From positions 1-34,318 of IMG/VR virus record IMGVR_UViG_3300036985_003981: 34,318 nt of DNA. One strand, written 5' to 3'. Position 1 is the first letter of the stretch. Every line of letters begins with the position of its first letter. A program made the translations under genes and the position numbers. Positions 7,530 to 15,366 of the stretch are shown here, piece after piece. The notes beneath the pieces were generated by a model. That model was not told the origin of the DNA, made no database searches, and worked only from the letters and a program-made list of their open reading frames with translations. The stretch is from a virus.

Positions 7530-8045
7530 ATGGCGAACAGCAAGGTCGCAATCGGTGAGACCGTGGTGGTTGAGGGCAGCCTCAGCCCGGCGGTGGGTTA
7601 CCTCAAGCGCGGCGAGAAGGCCGAGGTGGCGTACTCCGAGAATGTGGCGGATCTGCACCGCAAGGGGTTCATCGTCGTGAAGGGTAAGCCGTCGGCGAAT
7701 CCGGTGACGCCGGGTGTGCCGGTGGCCCCGGATCAGACGATCCCCTCCGTGTCGTTTGAGAAGCCGGATCAGACGGTTCCGTCGGTTCCGTCGGGCACGA
7801 ACCAGGATCTGGTGGATGCGGCGCCGCCCGCACCGGCGGGGAACCCGGTCACCCCTACGGTGCCGCAGGGCACCGATCAGGGTCTGGTTGAGGCCACCCC
7901 GGTGGCACCGGAGCCCGCACCGGAGCCCAATCCCGATGTGGATAACGGTCTGGTCGAGGTCGCTAACCCCGACGTGGACAACAGCCTGGTCGATGTCAAC
8001 GCCAAACCGGCGTCGGCGACTACCCGCACTACCGCCAAGAAGTAG
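7530..8045 (+). CDS. Small virion-region protein with degenerate C-terminal repeats
   Basis: The start could be ATG 7530 or the adjoining GTG 7527. The first 50 residues form a compact domain (V-A-I-G-E-T-V-V-V-E-G, Y-L-K-R-G-E-K-A-E-V-A-Y). The remainder is low-complexity and repetitive, with P-D-Q-T-I-P-S-V / P-D-Q-T-V-P-S-V, then N-Q-D-L-V-D-A, D-Q-G-L-V-E-A, D-N-G-L-V-E-V and D-N-S-L-V-D-V. It ends in a Thr/Lys tail. I do not recognise a family. The gene lies right after the major tail gene and is the last before a strong terminator, so it could be an accessory decorating protein of the head or tail. Confidence 0.55.
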   Translation: MANSKVAIGETVVVEGSLSPAVGYLKRGEKAEVAYSENVADLHRKGFIVVKGKPSANPVTPGVPVAPDQTIPSVSFEKPDQTVPSVPSGTNQDLVDAAPPAPAGNPVTPTVPQGTDQGLVEATPVAPEPAPEPNPDVDNGLVEVANPDVDNSLVDVNAKPASATTRTTAKK

Positions 8046-8065
8046 TTCGCTGCCCGTCACGGGCA

Positions 8066-8110
8066 TGAGAAAGCCTCACCGGGCCCCTTCCTCCGGTGGG
8101 GCTTTTCTCA
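8066..8110 (+). terminator. Intrinsic terminator after the capsid/tail-tube block
   Basis: Left arm 8066-8082 (TGAGAAAGCCTCACCGG) pairs with right arm 8093-8110 (CCGGTGGGGCTTTTCTCA) with one bulged or mismatched base and a 10-nt loop. The right arm ends in a TTTT run and the left arm carries the matching A-run, so it could work in both directions. It lies 21 nt after the stop of the preceding gene. Confidence 0.85.
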
Positions 8111-8136
8111 TGTCTGGGCTGCGCACTGTGTCCCGC

Positions 8137-8142
8137 TAGCCT
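8137..8142 (+). promoter_or_regulatory. Leaderless-type -10 box (TAGCCT) before the adaptor gene
   Basis: TAGCCT at 8137-8142 fits TANNNT and stands exactly 7 nt before the ATG at 8150. No Shine-Dalgarno sequence is present before this ATG. It comes 27 nt after the intrinsic terminator, so a fresh transcript would begin at or next to the start codon. No good -35 is visible. Confidence 0.6.
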
Positions 8143-8149
8143 CGCTGTT

Positions 8150-8902
8150 ATGACGTGCAATTGGCCGGTCGACGATGGCTGTTTGCCCGCACTGCCCGCC
8201 GAGGACGACCCCGCCTACCCCGCAGCCGTCGCTGCCCGCCAGGCCGCCATAGAGCTGGCCACCCAAGTGCTGTGGGCGCTTTCCGGCAGGCAGTACGGTC
8301 AATGCGAAGCGTTAGTCCGCCCCTGCCCCACGGGTGCCTGTGGTGGGACGGTTCGCCAAGGTTCGCCGTGGGACCAGACCGTCGCACCGATGATGCCGAC
8401 GTACCAGGGTGGGCAGTGGTCGAACGTGTCGTGCGGCTGCCCCACGGGGCGCTGTAACGCCGCCGGCCCGCGGGCGGTGCATCTGCCCGGCCCGGTCGGC
8501 CCTATCGTCACCGTGACGATTGACGACGTGGTGCAAGACCCGTCGGAGTACATCCTCGAGGGTGACATTCTGTACCGGAAGTACGGTGATTGGCCGGGGC
8601 AGGATTACAACCGCCCGCTCGGTGAGGACGGCACCTGGTCGGTGCTGTATCTGCGGGGTCAGCCCGTGCCCGCCGGGGTGGGTTCCTTTGTCGGGCAGTT
8701 GGCGAAGGAGTTTTTGGCGGCGTGCTCCGGTGACCAGTGCCGGCTGCCGCGGAATGTGGTGTCGACGACGAGTCGTGGTGTGTCTCGGCAGTTCGATCCG
8801 TCGCAGATTTACGCGAACGGCAAGACCGGGCTGTCGGAGATCGACTTGTGGTTGGCTGCGGTGAATCCGCACGCCATCATGCAAGCGCCGAGGGTCATCT
8901 AG
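8150..8902 (+). CDS. Head-to-tail adaptor protein
   Basis: The start was set at ATG 8150 and not at the more upstream 8096, because 8096 lies inside the terminator hairpin and TAGCCT stands 7 nt before 8150. The 250-residue product has an N-terminal helical region (A-A-V-A-A-R-Q-A-A-I-E-L-A-T-Q-V-L-W-A-L-S-G-R-Q-Y followed by C). It continues with R-P-C and a Cys-rich stretch, then G-P-V-G-P-I-V-T-V-T-I-D-D-V-V, Y-I-L-E-G-D-I-L-Y-R and W-S-V-L-Y-L-R-G. It ends in a P-R-N-V-V-S-T-T-S-R-G-V helix region. This is the pattern of gp6-like adaptor proteins that sit under the portal in actinobacterial phages. Several Cys pairs may form disulphides. Confidence 0.7.
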   Translation: MTCNWPVDDGCLPALPAEDDPAYPAAVAARQAAIELATQVLWALSGRQYGQCEALVRPCPTGACGGTVRQGSPWDQTVAPMMPTYQGGQWSNVSCGCPTGRCNAAGPRAVHLPGPVGPIVTVTIDDVVQDPSEYILEGDILYRKYGDWPGQDYNRPLGEDGTWSVLYLRGQPVPAGVGSFVGQLAKEFLAACSGDQCRLPRNVVSTTSRGVSRQFDPSQIYANGKTGLSEIDLWLAAVNPHAIMQAPRVI

Positions 8903-9399
8903 TGACGTCGCCGGGGTGTGTGGATCCGGCTTCCGACGTCATCACCGCGGTGATGAACGCCCTCAAAGCCGTCTACGCCGCCGACTCGGCGTGCCCCCCG
9001 CTGGGCGGCACCACCGACAAGGTGTCGTTCTTCGCCGCCGACATGGCCCCGCTCGACGAGATCCATTGCGCTAACCCGCTGCTGTGGGTTCGGCTCGCCG
9101 GCCGCCACCGCTCCATCGTGTTCCCTGAAATGTCGATCGCGGCGTCGCCGTGCGGCGCCCTCGACGTGATCGTTTTGGAGATCGGGGTGGCGCGCTGCGC
9201 CGACCTCGACCCCAGCTTCAAAGCCAAAGCCACCGAGGCCGAAGTCGCATTAGACGACACCTGGCGGCTATCGAGGGCGTTATGCATGGTGTCCGGGCAG
9301 CTCAAAACCGACCACCAGGTCGGTTACGACAGCATTGTGCCGTTCGGCCCGGAGGGCGGGGTCATTGCTTGGACCGCCCTGGTCTACATCTCGGTTTGA
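8902..9399 (+). CDS. Tail terminator / head-tail completion protein
   Basis: The GTG at 8902 overlaps the preceding TAG stop (TAGTG), pointing to coupled translation. The 165-residue product shows D-V-I-V-L-E-I-G-V-A-R-C, L-D-D-T-W-R-L-S-R-A-L-C and a C-terminal V-G-Y-D-S-I-V-P-F-G-P-E-G-G-V-I-A-W. This last motif occurs in proteins annotated as tail terminators or neck proteins in related phages. It probably caps the tail tube or joins it to the head. Its position after the adaptor and before the tail chaperone agrees. Terminator versus stopper cannot be decided from sequence alone. Confidence 0.55.
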   Translation: MTSPGCVDPASDVITAVMNALKAVYAADSACPPLGGTTDKVSFFAADMAPLDEIHCANPLLWVRLAGRHRSIVFPEMSIAASPCGALDVIVLEIGVARCADLDPSFKAKATEAEVALDDTWRLSRALCMVSGQLKTDHQVGYDSIVPFGPEGGVIAWTALVYISV

Positions 9400-9411
9400 C
9401 ACCCTCGGGCG

Positions 9412-9483
9412 ATGACACTCCTGCTGACGCTCATCGCGTGTATCGGTGTTCTTTACTTCGTCGCGGCGGTGCTGTTCCCGTAG
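9412..9483 (+). CDS. Predicted 23-residue single-span membrane peptide
   Basis: ATG 9412 to TAG 9483 encodes a peptide that is hydrophobic almost throughout (M-T-L-L-L-T-L-I-A-C-I-G-V-L-Y-F-V-A-A-V, then L-F-P). It is long enough to span a membrane once. It fills most of the gap between the tail terminator and the tail chaperone genes. There is no strong SD (only CGGGCG just upstream). It could be real and easily missed, or a chance frame. Confidence 0.4.
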   Translation: MTLLLTLIACIGVLYFVAAVLFP

Positions 9484-9546
9484 CCGGTTGTTGCACCCTG
9501 CGGTGGGATTGTCGGCTTGTTCGTCCGACCGTTGAAAGGCCTCGAA

Positions 9547-9921
9547 ATGAGTAAGACCGCCGTACCTGAAACCGCCCCCGCCGCCGCACCGCCGGCTGTG
9601 GAGGAGCCTGTCTTCGATCCCGGGTGGGAGCATCAGCGCATCACCTTCGCCGGTGATGAGTTGGCGGTCCGCGCCCCCACCACCCAAGCCTTGACCGGCT
9701 ACTCGCTGGCGTCATCGAAGTACGTTCCCAACGAGGTGCGCAACGACATGACGGGGCTGTTCATCGTCACCCACCTCGGCCCTGAGTCCTACGGGCGGGT
9801 CATCGCCCGGATGATGGACGGCGACGACAGCGAGTACACGGTCGACACCGTGGGAACGTTGATGCGGGAGATCGTTCTCCTGGCTACGGCTGCGAAGGTC
9901 AACGAGAGCGCGGATGTCTGA
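9547..9921 (+). CDS. Tail assembly chaperone candidate
   Basis: ATG 9547 was preferred to the upstream 9517 because GAAAGG precedes it and the product then begins M-S-K. The 124-residue protein is Ala/Pro-rich for about 25 residues and then folds (W-E-H-Q-R-I-T-F-A-G-D-E-L-A-V-R-A-P-T). A helical region follows (Y-G-R-V-I-A-R-M-M-D). Size, acidity and position just before the tape measure block suit the short tail assembly chaperone. No canonical slippery heptamer or second frame resembling the long chaperone form is visible. Confidence 0.55.
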   Translation: MSKTAVPETAPAAAPPAVEEPVFDPGWEHQRITFAGDELAVRAPTTQALTGYSLASSKYVPNEVRNDMTGLFIVTHLGPESYGRVIARMMDGDDSEYTVDTVGTLMREIVLLATAAKVNESADV

Positions 9922-10312
9922 CGGGAGTTTCAACCTCGACGAGTCGGCGCTGAACACGCAGATTCGGTCGATTGGTCGGGCCCGTATGGCGTCGTTGCAG
10001 CGCCGTATCGCCAACCAGGCCCGCCAGGACGTGCCAGTCAAAACCGGCAACCTGGGCCGCTCTGTGGGTGAGGGGAAGATCGGGTTCTCCGGGCCCCGCA
10101 CCGTCACCGGGAGTGTGTATGCGGCAGCGAGGTATGCGGCCGCGGTTCATGAGGGGCGGCGTGCCCGAGTGATCGTTCCGGTGCGGGCGCAGGCGCTGAA
10201 GTTCCAGATCGGGGGCCGCACGGTGTTCGCGAAGATCGTGCGTCAAGGCCCGGTGAAGGGCCGCCCGTTCCTGCGGAACGCGGCAACACGCATCGCCTCG
10301 CAGGAGAAGTAG
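9914..10312 (+). CDS. HK97-gp10-like minor head/tail completion protein
   Basis: The ATG at 9914 overlaps the preceding gene by 8 nt. The 132-residue basic protein contains A-R-Q-D-V-P-V-K-T-G-N-L-G-R-S-V, V-Y-A-A-A-R-Y-A-A-A-V-H-E-G and a final G-R-P-F-L-R-N-A-A. These three segments are the signature of the HK97 gp10-like family, found at the neck or tail joining step. Here it lies between the chaperone and the tape measure gene, further right than usual for this family. Confidence 0.75.
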   Translation: MSDGSFNLDESALNTQIRSIGRARMASLQRRIANQARQDVPVKTGNLGRSVGEGKIGFSGPRTVTGSVYAAARYAAAVHEGRRARVIVPVRAQALKFQIGGRTVFAKIVRQGPVKGRPFLRNAATRIASQEK

Positions 10313-10328
10313 CCGCACCCCGCACGGC

Positions 10329-10334
10329 TAATTT
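10329..10334 (+). promoter_or_regulatory. Leaderless-type -10 box (TAATTT) before the tape measure gene
   Basis: TAATTT at 10329-10334 stands 6 nt before the GTG at 10341. No SD is near this GTG; the nearest purine run (AGGAGA) is over 30 nt away. The bases just upstream, GCACGGCTA, recur before the endolysin gene at about 30525-30533. Confidence 0.5.
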
Positions 10335-10340
10335 TGCTCT

Positions 10341-13300
10341 GTGACAACCCCTGTCGGCTCAATCAAGGTCGACCTCGTTATCGACGGCTCAAAAGCCGAC
10401 GATCAGGTCACTAAGGCGGTCACGAAGGCTGTTAAGCCGGCGATCGCTGAGGTTGAGAGGCTCGGCACCGCGTTCGGCAAGGTCGGTCAGGACTCCGGGG
10501 TTGATCGGATCTCTGGGCAGCTGCGGGACGTTGAGCGGGCCAGCAGCGATTTAGGTGCCTCGCTGAGTAAGGCGTTTGATCTGAAGCCGGCGATGACGCG
10601 GGCTGAGGGTGCGGTTGACCGTTCGGTGTCGAACATGCGGTCGTCGCTGAAGAGCATTGATTCTGGTGTCAGCGGTATTGCGGTTGCGGCGAAGCTGCGA
10701 CCGGAGTTGGAGCGGGCCGAGCAGGTCGTCGACAGCTCCGTTGACTCGATGAGCGCGAAGCTTGCCAACATCAGTGTGGGGATTGCTGGGGCGTTTGGTG
10801 GGATCGCTCAGGAGATCAGCGGGGCGGGTGCGGCTGCGGCTGCGGCGGGTGCTGCGGCGGGTGCCGGGTTCGTGTCGGGGTTCGGCGGTCCTATCGCGGC
10901 TCTGGGTTCTGCGGCCGGGCCGGTCGGTATCGCGTTGGCGGCAACAGCCGGGATCGGTCTGCTCGCGGGTAAGGCGCTTGCCGACGCCGTGTTTGACGGC
11001 ATGGGGCAACTCAACGACCAAGCCAACGTCGCGGCGAAGATGGGGTTGACCCCGGAGCAGATGGCCCCCTTGGGCGCGGCGGCATCGGAGGCTTACGCGC
11101 AGGGCTTCGGGGAGTCCGTCAACGCCAACATGGACACGATCCGTGCGGCGGTCCAGGGCGGGATACTTGACCCCAACGCCAATGCGGCGGACGTGGAGAA
11201 GATCGTCGCGCAGCTGAACACCGTGGCCACGGTGACGGGGGAGGAGATCCCGGCTGCGGTCCGCACGGCGCAGCAGGCGGTCCGCACCGGCCTGGCCACC
11301 GATGTGACTGGGGCATTAGACCTCATCACCCGTGCGCAGCAGCAGGGCTTGAATGTCAGCGGTGATCTGTTCGACACGATCAACGAATACGGCACCCAAT
11401 TCAGGAAGTTGGGGCTTGATGGGGCTGATGCTTTCGGGTTGATTTCCCAGTTAGTGAAGGGCGGTGCCCGCGACACCGATGTGGCCGCCGACGCCATCAA
11501 GGAGTTCTCCATCCGGGCGATCGACGGGTCGAAGCTGACGACGGCCGCCTACGAGAACCTGGGCTTGTCGGCGAAGGCCACCACAGATGCGTTCGCGGCG
11601 GGCGGCGACACCGCCAAGAACAAGTTTCAGGAGGTCATTGACCGCATCGCCGGGATTGCTGATCCGGCTCAGCGGGCGCAGATTCAGGTGGCGTTGTTCG
11701 GCACGCAGGCCGAGGATCTCGGCAACTCCCTGAACAACCTGAACCTGTCTAGTGCGAAGGCTCAGTTCGGTGAGGTTGGTGGGGCTGCGCAGAAGGCGTC
11801 CGACACGTTGAGTAATACTGCGGCGGCGCAGTGGGAGTCGGCGAAGCGCACCATTGAGACTGCTGCGAACAGCGTGAAGATGGCGTTGGCGGAAGTCGCT
11901 ACGCCGGCGTTGAAGGCGCTCGGCGACTGGGTGATCGCCAACCGGGCGGGCATCACTGACTTCTTCTTCGCTATCGCCAGTGCTGCGGTCACCAGCGTCG
12001 ACGTTATCGGCGACGTCATGGGTGGCCTGCTCAAGACGCTGGGCCAGGTGGTCGGCGGGTTCGGCAACGTCCAGGGCGCGGTCCTCAAGTTCCAGGCGTG
12101 GCAAGCCGAAGTCAGAGGCGACACCGAGACCGCCAACGAGCTGCGTCGCCAGTCCGAGGAGGCGTTCAAGCTCGGCGAGGGTATCTACGCCGCTGGCGAT
12201 GCAATGGGGAGCTTTGACGGCACCGCCATGCATCAGGCGTTGGATGCTGCGGCGGAGAAGGCGCGGGGTGCGGCGGGGGAGACCGCCGGGTTCGGCACCG
12301 AGCTAGGGAAGCTCCCCACCGACGGGGTGAACGTGCCGCTCGCGGTAACGGGCATTCCCGAGGCGTCGACCGAGATGGACGCTTTCTTCGCCAGGTACCG
12401 CGAACTCAAGGTGGGCGTCGAACTTGGGGACACGGCGGCATTCGGCGTTGACACTGGGGGACTGCTAGGCGCTGGGGTCGATGCGTCAGGGTTCGACGGT
12501 TCAGCGCGGGACTTCGCGCACAACGTGATGATGCCGATCTGGGAGCAGCAGGGCTTCACGACCGGGGATCATCCCGACCCGCTACCAGGCGGCATCAAAT
12601 ACGGCGAGCACCAGAACGGTGCCGTCGATGTCATGGTGGACAGCATCGCCGAGGGCCAGAAGGTTCTCGCGCAGGCGATACGCGACCCCAACGCCTACGG
12701 CATCATCTTCAACAACCAGACCTACGGCTACGGCAACGACAAGAACAGCCCGCAGCCCTACAGCGCCGGTAACACCGGCGACCCGACGCAGGATCACCAA
12801 GACCACGTCCATATCTGGTACAAGCCGACAGACCTGCCGCCGGGCATGTCTATGCCGACTGTTCCCGCTGGGTTGGGTGCTGCTGCGGGTGTTCCGCTGG
12901 CCATCCCGCCCGGTGGCGTCCCGCTAGCCCTGCCACCCGCACCACCCCCACCACCAGGCATGCCACCCGCCCCCACACCGGCACCCGGAACACCCCCAAC
13001 GCCGGCGCCGGGCAGCATCTTCGTACCCACCACACCGACCACACCCGGCGCCACCACCACGGCGCCCGCGGTGGCACCCCCACCCGTCCCCACCGTTACC
13101 GTCCCCCAGCAGACCGTGGCCGTCGTCCCACTCACCACCCCAACATCCGGGGATCCCGTACAAGACGCCATCCAAGGCCAACTCGACAACCTCAACAACA
13201 CTATTCGGGCGTCCGATGCCTCCAAAGCCGTCACCGACGCCGCACAGAACATCGCCGACGCCCAGGCCGACGTCGAGACTGCGCGGATCGCCCGCGACGC

Positions 13301-15347
13301 CGCGCTCATCGACACGACCAAAACCAACGAAGAAAAAGCCAAAGCCGAACAGGAATACCAGGACTCCCTCAAAGACCTCACCAAAGCGCAGAACGACCAG
13401 GCTGAGGTTCTCCAAGGGCAGGAACGCACCAACCTCCAAGACCAACTCACCAACCGCCGCAACCAAACCACCAAAGCCAAACCCTTCGACTACGACTCCC
13501 TACCAATGGGCGACCCAAGCCGCGCGGCAGCCGCAGCCCTATCCTCATTAGGCGCAAAGCCCCAAGACATCGCCGCCATACTCGGCGGCGCCAACCCACT
13601 AGGCGCCGCGGCCGCCCCGATCAGTGCCGCAGCCGGAGCCGCCGGCGGACCGCTCGGCGGAGTCCTCGGCGGTGTGGTCGCAGACGCCCTATCCGTTCCG
13701 CTACCCGGCCCAATGGGCTACCAGTCCACCCCCACCGCACCATCCAGCGACCTCAACAAGCTTGTGCAGGAACGCAACCCGCTGGCGTTAGCCCAAGCCG
13801 CCGGCATTGACGTCCCCGACTACACCCGCCAAGGCGGCGGCGGCGGTGAGGTGCAACAGGGCAACCCCGCAACCGACGCCAACGGCCGCATCTACAGCGA
13901 CACCGCCGCCCTCATCGACCGAACCTTCACCAACCTCGACGCCTCGGAGCGGGCCCGCCACGACCAGACGATGGCGGTCCTCAACGAGATCAAGGCCAGC
14001 CTGGGCCAAGATGTTTTCGGGCCCGCCGTCGCAGACGCAACTACCACAGCGTTGGAGGGTGTCGCCGCTCAGATCGGTGAGTCGATGGGTCAGGCAGCTG
14101 CGCCGCCTATCGCCGCCGCTGTGAAGGCAGCAGTACCAGCGGACACCGGCAGTAGTGGTGGTGGTGCTGGCGGGATCGTGGGGGCAATCGGCGGGATCGT
14201 GGGGCTGCCAGGTATGGCCGCCGGCGGGTCGGTGACCGGCGGCACACCCGGTAAGGACTCCGTCCCCGCCATGCTGATGCCCGGTGAATTCGTGTTGACC
14301 ACCGCCGAGGTGCAGCGGTTGGGTGGGTTCGCCGGGGTGGAGCGGTTCCGCTCCGCGCTGGGCCGCAGCGGCGGGATGCGCTACTACGCGGCAGGTGGCA
14401 ACGTCGGCGGCAAAGACGGCACCAAGTCCGTCGGCGGCGACTTCTTCGGAATTTCCGAGGTGCCCGTCATCGGCGGGATCATCAACCTGCTCATCAATGT
14501 GCTGCTGAAAATCATCGGTGTTCAGATCGAGCAACGCGACACGTTGATGCAAATGTCTGCGGAGGCGCGGGCGTTCCGCGGCGCCGAGTTCAGGGCATTC
14601 GACGCCGTCGGACGCATCTACAACGACACCACAGGGCTCACTGACCGGTCCTCGACCAGTGACCAGGAAGCCGCCGACGAACGCATCCGCATCTTGAAGC
14701 TGGTCATCGATGGCATCATCAAGTTTGTCATCGAGAAGGTGGTAGTCCCCATCTCCAAGGCGGTGGCCAACACCGTCATCCAAGCCGGGGCTGGGGCTGC
14801 GTCCGGGGCGCTCAACACGGTGGCTCCGGGCGCGGGGAACATCGTCGGATCCCTCATCACGAGTGCCGGCCAGGTTGGGGTGGACGTCGGGGCCGACGTC
14901 TACACCGTGCTAGCCGAGTCCATCGCCTCCCTGGTCATCGACACCATCGGCGAAGCCCTATCAAGCTCAGACTTGGGTAACGCACTGTTCGGCGGCGGGT
15001 CCGCGGCGGTGATCGACCCCATCGCCGGCGGGCTCAGCGGGTCCATCGGCGGCATCACCGCCGGGCTGTCCTCCATCACCGCGATGCTGGCCAGCCTGTT
15101 CGGTGCGGCCAGCTTCGACACCGGCGGGTTGGCAACCGGTGTCGGGTTCATGCCCAAAGCCACCATCCAACCGGAGCGGGTGCTGTCCCCCACCCAAACC
15201 CGGGCATTCGACCGGCTCGTCGCCACCCTCGAGCGCGGCACCCCCACCGGCCAATCCAGAACCATCATCAACGCCCCGTTTACTGTCAACGGCGACGAGC
15301 AGGGCGCACGGATTGTCCACGACCGCCTACTGGCGCTGACCTCATGA
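10341..15347 (+). CDS. Tape measure protein with embedded M15-like peptidase domain
   Basis: At 1668 residues this is the longest gene and the tail-length ruler. It begins at GTG 10341, with no SD and a likely leaderless start. Residues about 30-145 are helical. About 150-220 is Gly/Ala-rich and hydrophobic, as expected for membrane-inserting tape measures. About 235-530 is a helical core with A-D-A-I-K-E-F-S-I-R-A. Residues about 714-830 form a peptidase-like module with H757-x5-D763 in G-E-H-Q-N-G-A-V-D-V and H822-V-H824 in D-H-V-H-I-W, the zinc-ligand pattern of M15-like muralytic enzymes. A Pro/Thr-rich linker, a coiled coil (about 950-1045) and Gly-rich C-terminal segments follow. These include P-A-M-L-M-P-G-E-F-V-L-T, a motif frequent in tape measures. 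The module may open cell-wall peptidoglycan during DNA entry. Confidence 0.92.
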   Translation: MTTPVGSIKVDLVIDGSKADDQVTKAVTKAVKPAIAEVERLGTAFGKVGQDSGVDRISGQLRDVERASSDLGASLSKAFDLKPAMTRAEGAVDRSVSNMRSSLKSIDSGVSGIAVAAKLRPELERAEQVVDSSVDSMSAKLANISVGIAGAFGGIAQEISGAGAAAAAAGAAAGAGFVSGFGGPIAALGSAAGPVGIALAATAGIGLLAGKALADAVFDGMGQLNDQANVAAKMGLTPEQMAPLGAAASEAYAQGFGESVNANMDTIRAAVQGGILDPNANAADVEKIVAQLNTVATVTGEEIPAAVRTAQQAVRTGLATDVTGALDLITRAQQQGLNVSGDLFDTINEYGTQFRKLGLDGADAFGLISQLVKGGARDTDVAADAIKEFSIRAIDGSKLTTAAYENLGLSAKATTDAFAAGGDTAKNKFQEVIDRIAGIADPAQRAQIQVALFGTQAEDLGNSLNNLNLSSAKAQFGEVGGAAQKASDTLSNTAAAQWESAKRTIETAANSVKMALAEVATPALKALGDWVIANRAGITDFFFAIASAAVTSVDVIGDVMGGLLKTLGQVVGGFGNVQGAVLKFQAWQAEVRGDTETANELRRQSEEAFKLGEGIYAAGDAMGSFDGTAMHQALDAAAEKARGAAGETAGFGTELGKLPTDGVNVPLAVTGIPEASTEMDAFFARYRELKVGVELGDTAAFGVDTGGLLGAGVDASGFDGSARDFAHNVMMPIWEQQGFTTGDHPDPLPGGIKYGEHQNGAVDVMVDSIAEGQKVLAQAIRDPNAYGIIFNNQTYGYGNDKNSPQPYSAGNTGDPTQDHQDHVHIWYKPTDLPPGMSMPTVPAGLGAAAGVPLAIPPGGVPLALPPAPPPPPGMPPAPTPAPGTPPTPAPGSIFVPTTPTTPGATTTAPAVAPPPVPTVTVPQQTVAVVPLTTPTSGDPVQDAIQGQLDNLNNTIRASDASKAVTDAAQNIADAQADVETARIARDAALIDTTKTNEEKAKAEQEYQDSLKDLTKAQNDQAEVLQGQERTNLQDQLTNRRNQTTKAKPFDYDSLPMGDPSRAAAAALSSLGAKPQDIAAILGGANPLGAAAAPISAAAGAAGGPLGGVLGGVVADALSVPLPGPMGYQSTPTAPSSDLNKLVQERNPLALAQAAGIDVPDYTRQGGGGGEVQQGNPATDANGRIYSDTAALIDRTFTNLDASERARHDQTMAVLNEIKASLGQDVFGPAVADATTTALEGVAAQIGESMGQAAAPPIAAAVKAAVPADTGSSGGGAGGIVGAIGGIVGLPGMAAGGSVTGGTPGKDSVPAMLMPGEFVLTTAEVQRLGGFAGVERFRSALGRSGGMRYYAAGGNVGGKDGTKSVGGDFFGISEVPVIGGIINLLINVLLKIIGVQIEQRDTLMQMSAEARAFRGAEFRAFDAVGRIYNDTTGLTDRSSTSDQEAADERIRILKLVIDGIIKFVIEKVVVPISKAVANTVIQAGAGAASGALNTVAPGAGNIVGSLITSAGQVGVDVGADVYTVLAESIASLVIDTIGEALSSSDLGNALFGGGSAAVIDPIAGGLSGSIGGITAGLSSITAMLASLFGAASFDTGGLATGVGFMPKATIQPERVLSPTQTRAFDRLVATLERGTPTGQSRTIINAPFTVNGDEQGARIVHDRLLALTS

Positions 15348-15366
15348 CCGGAAGGAGGCGGTTCCT

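Noticed and set aside
8096-8149. Earlier start for the adaptor gene at 8096
   Set aside because: It lies within the terminator hairpin and would add a Cys-rich stretch not expected in the family; ATG 8150 has a good leaderless signal.
9880-9925. Programmed frameshift joining the tail chaperone gene to the next frame
   Set aside because: No slippery heptamer is visible, and the next frame is a complete HK97-gp10-like protein with its own ATG rather than a chaperone extension.
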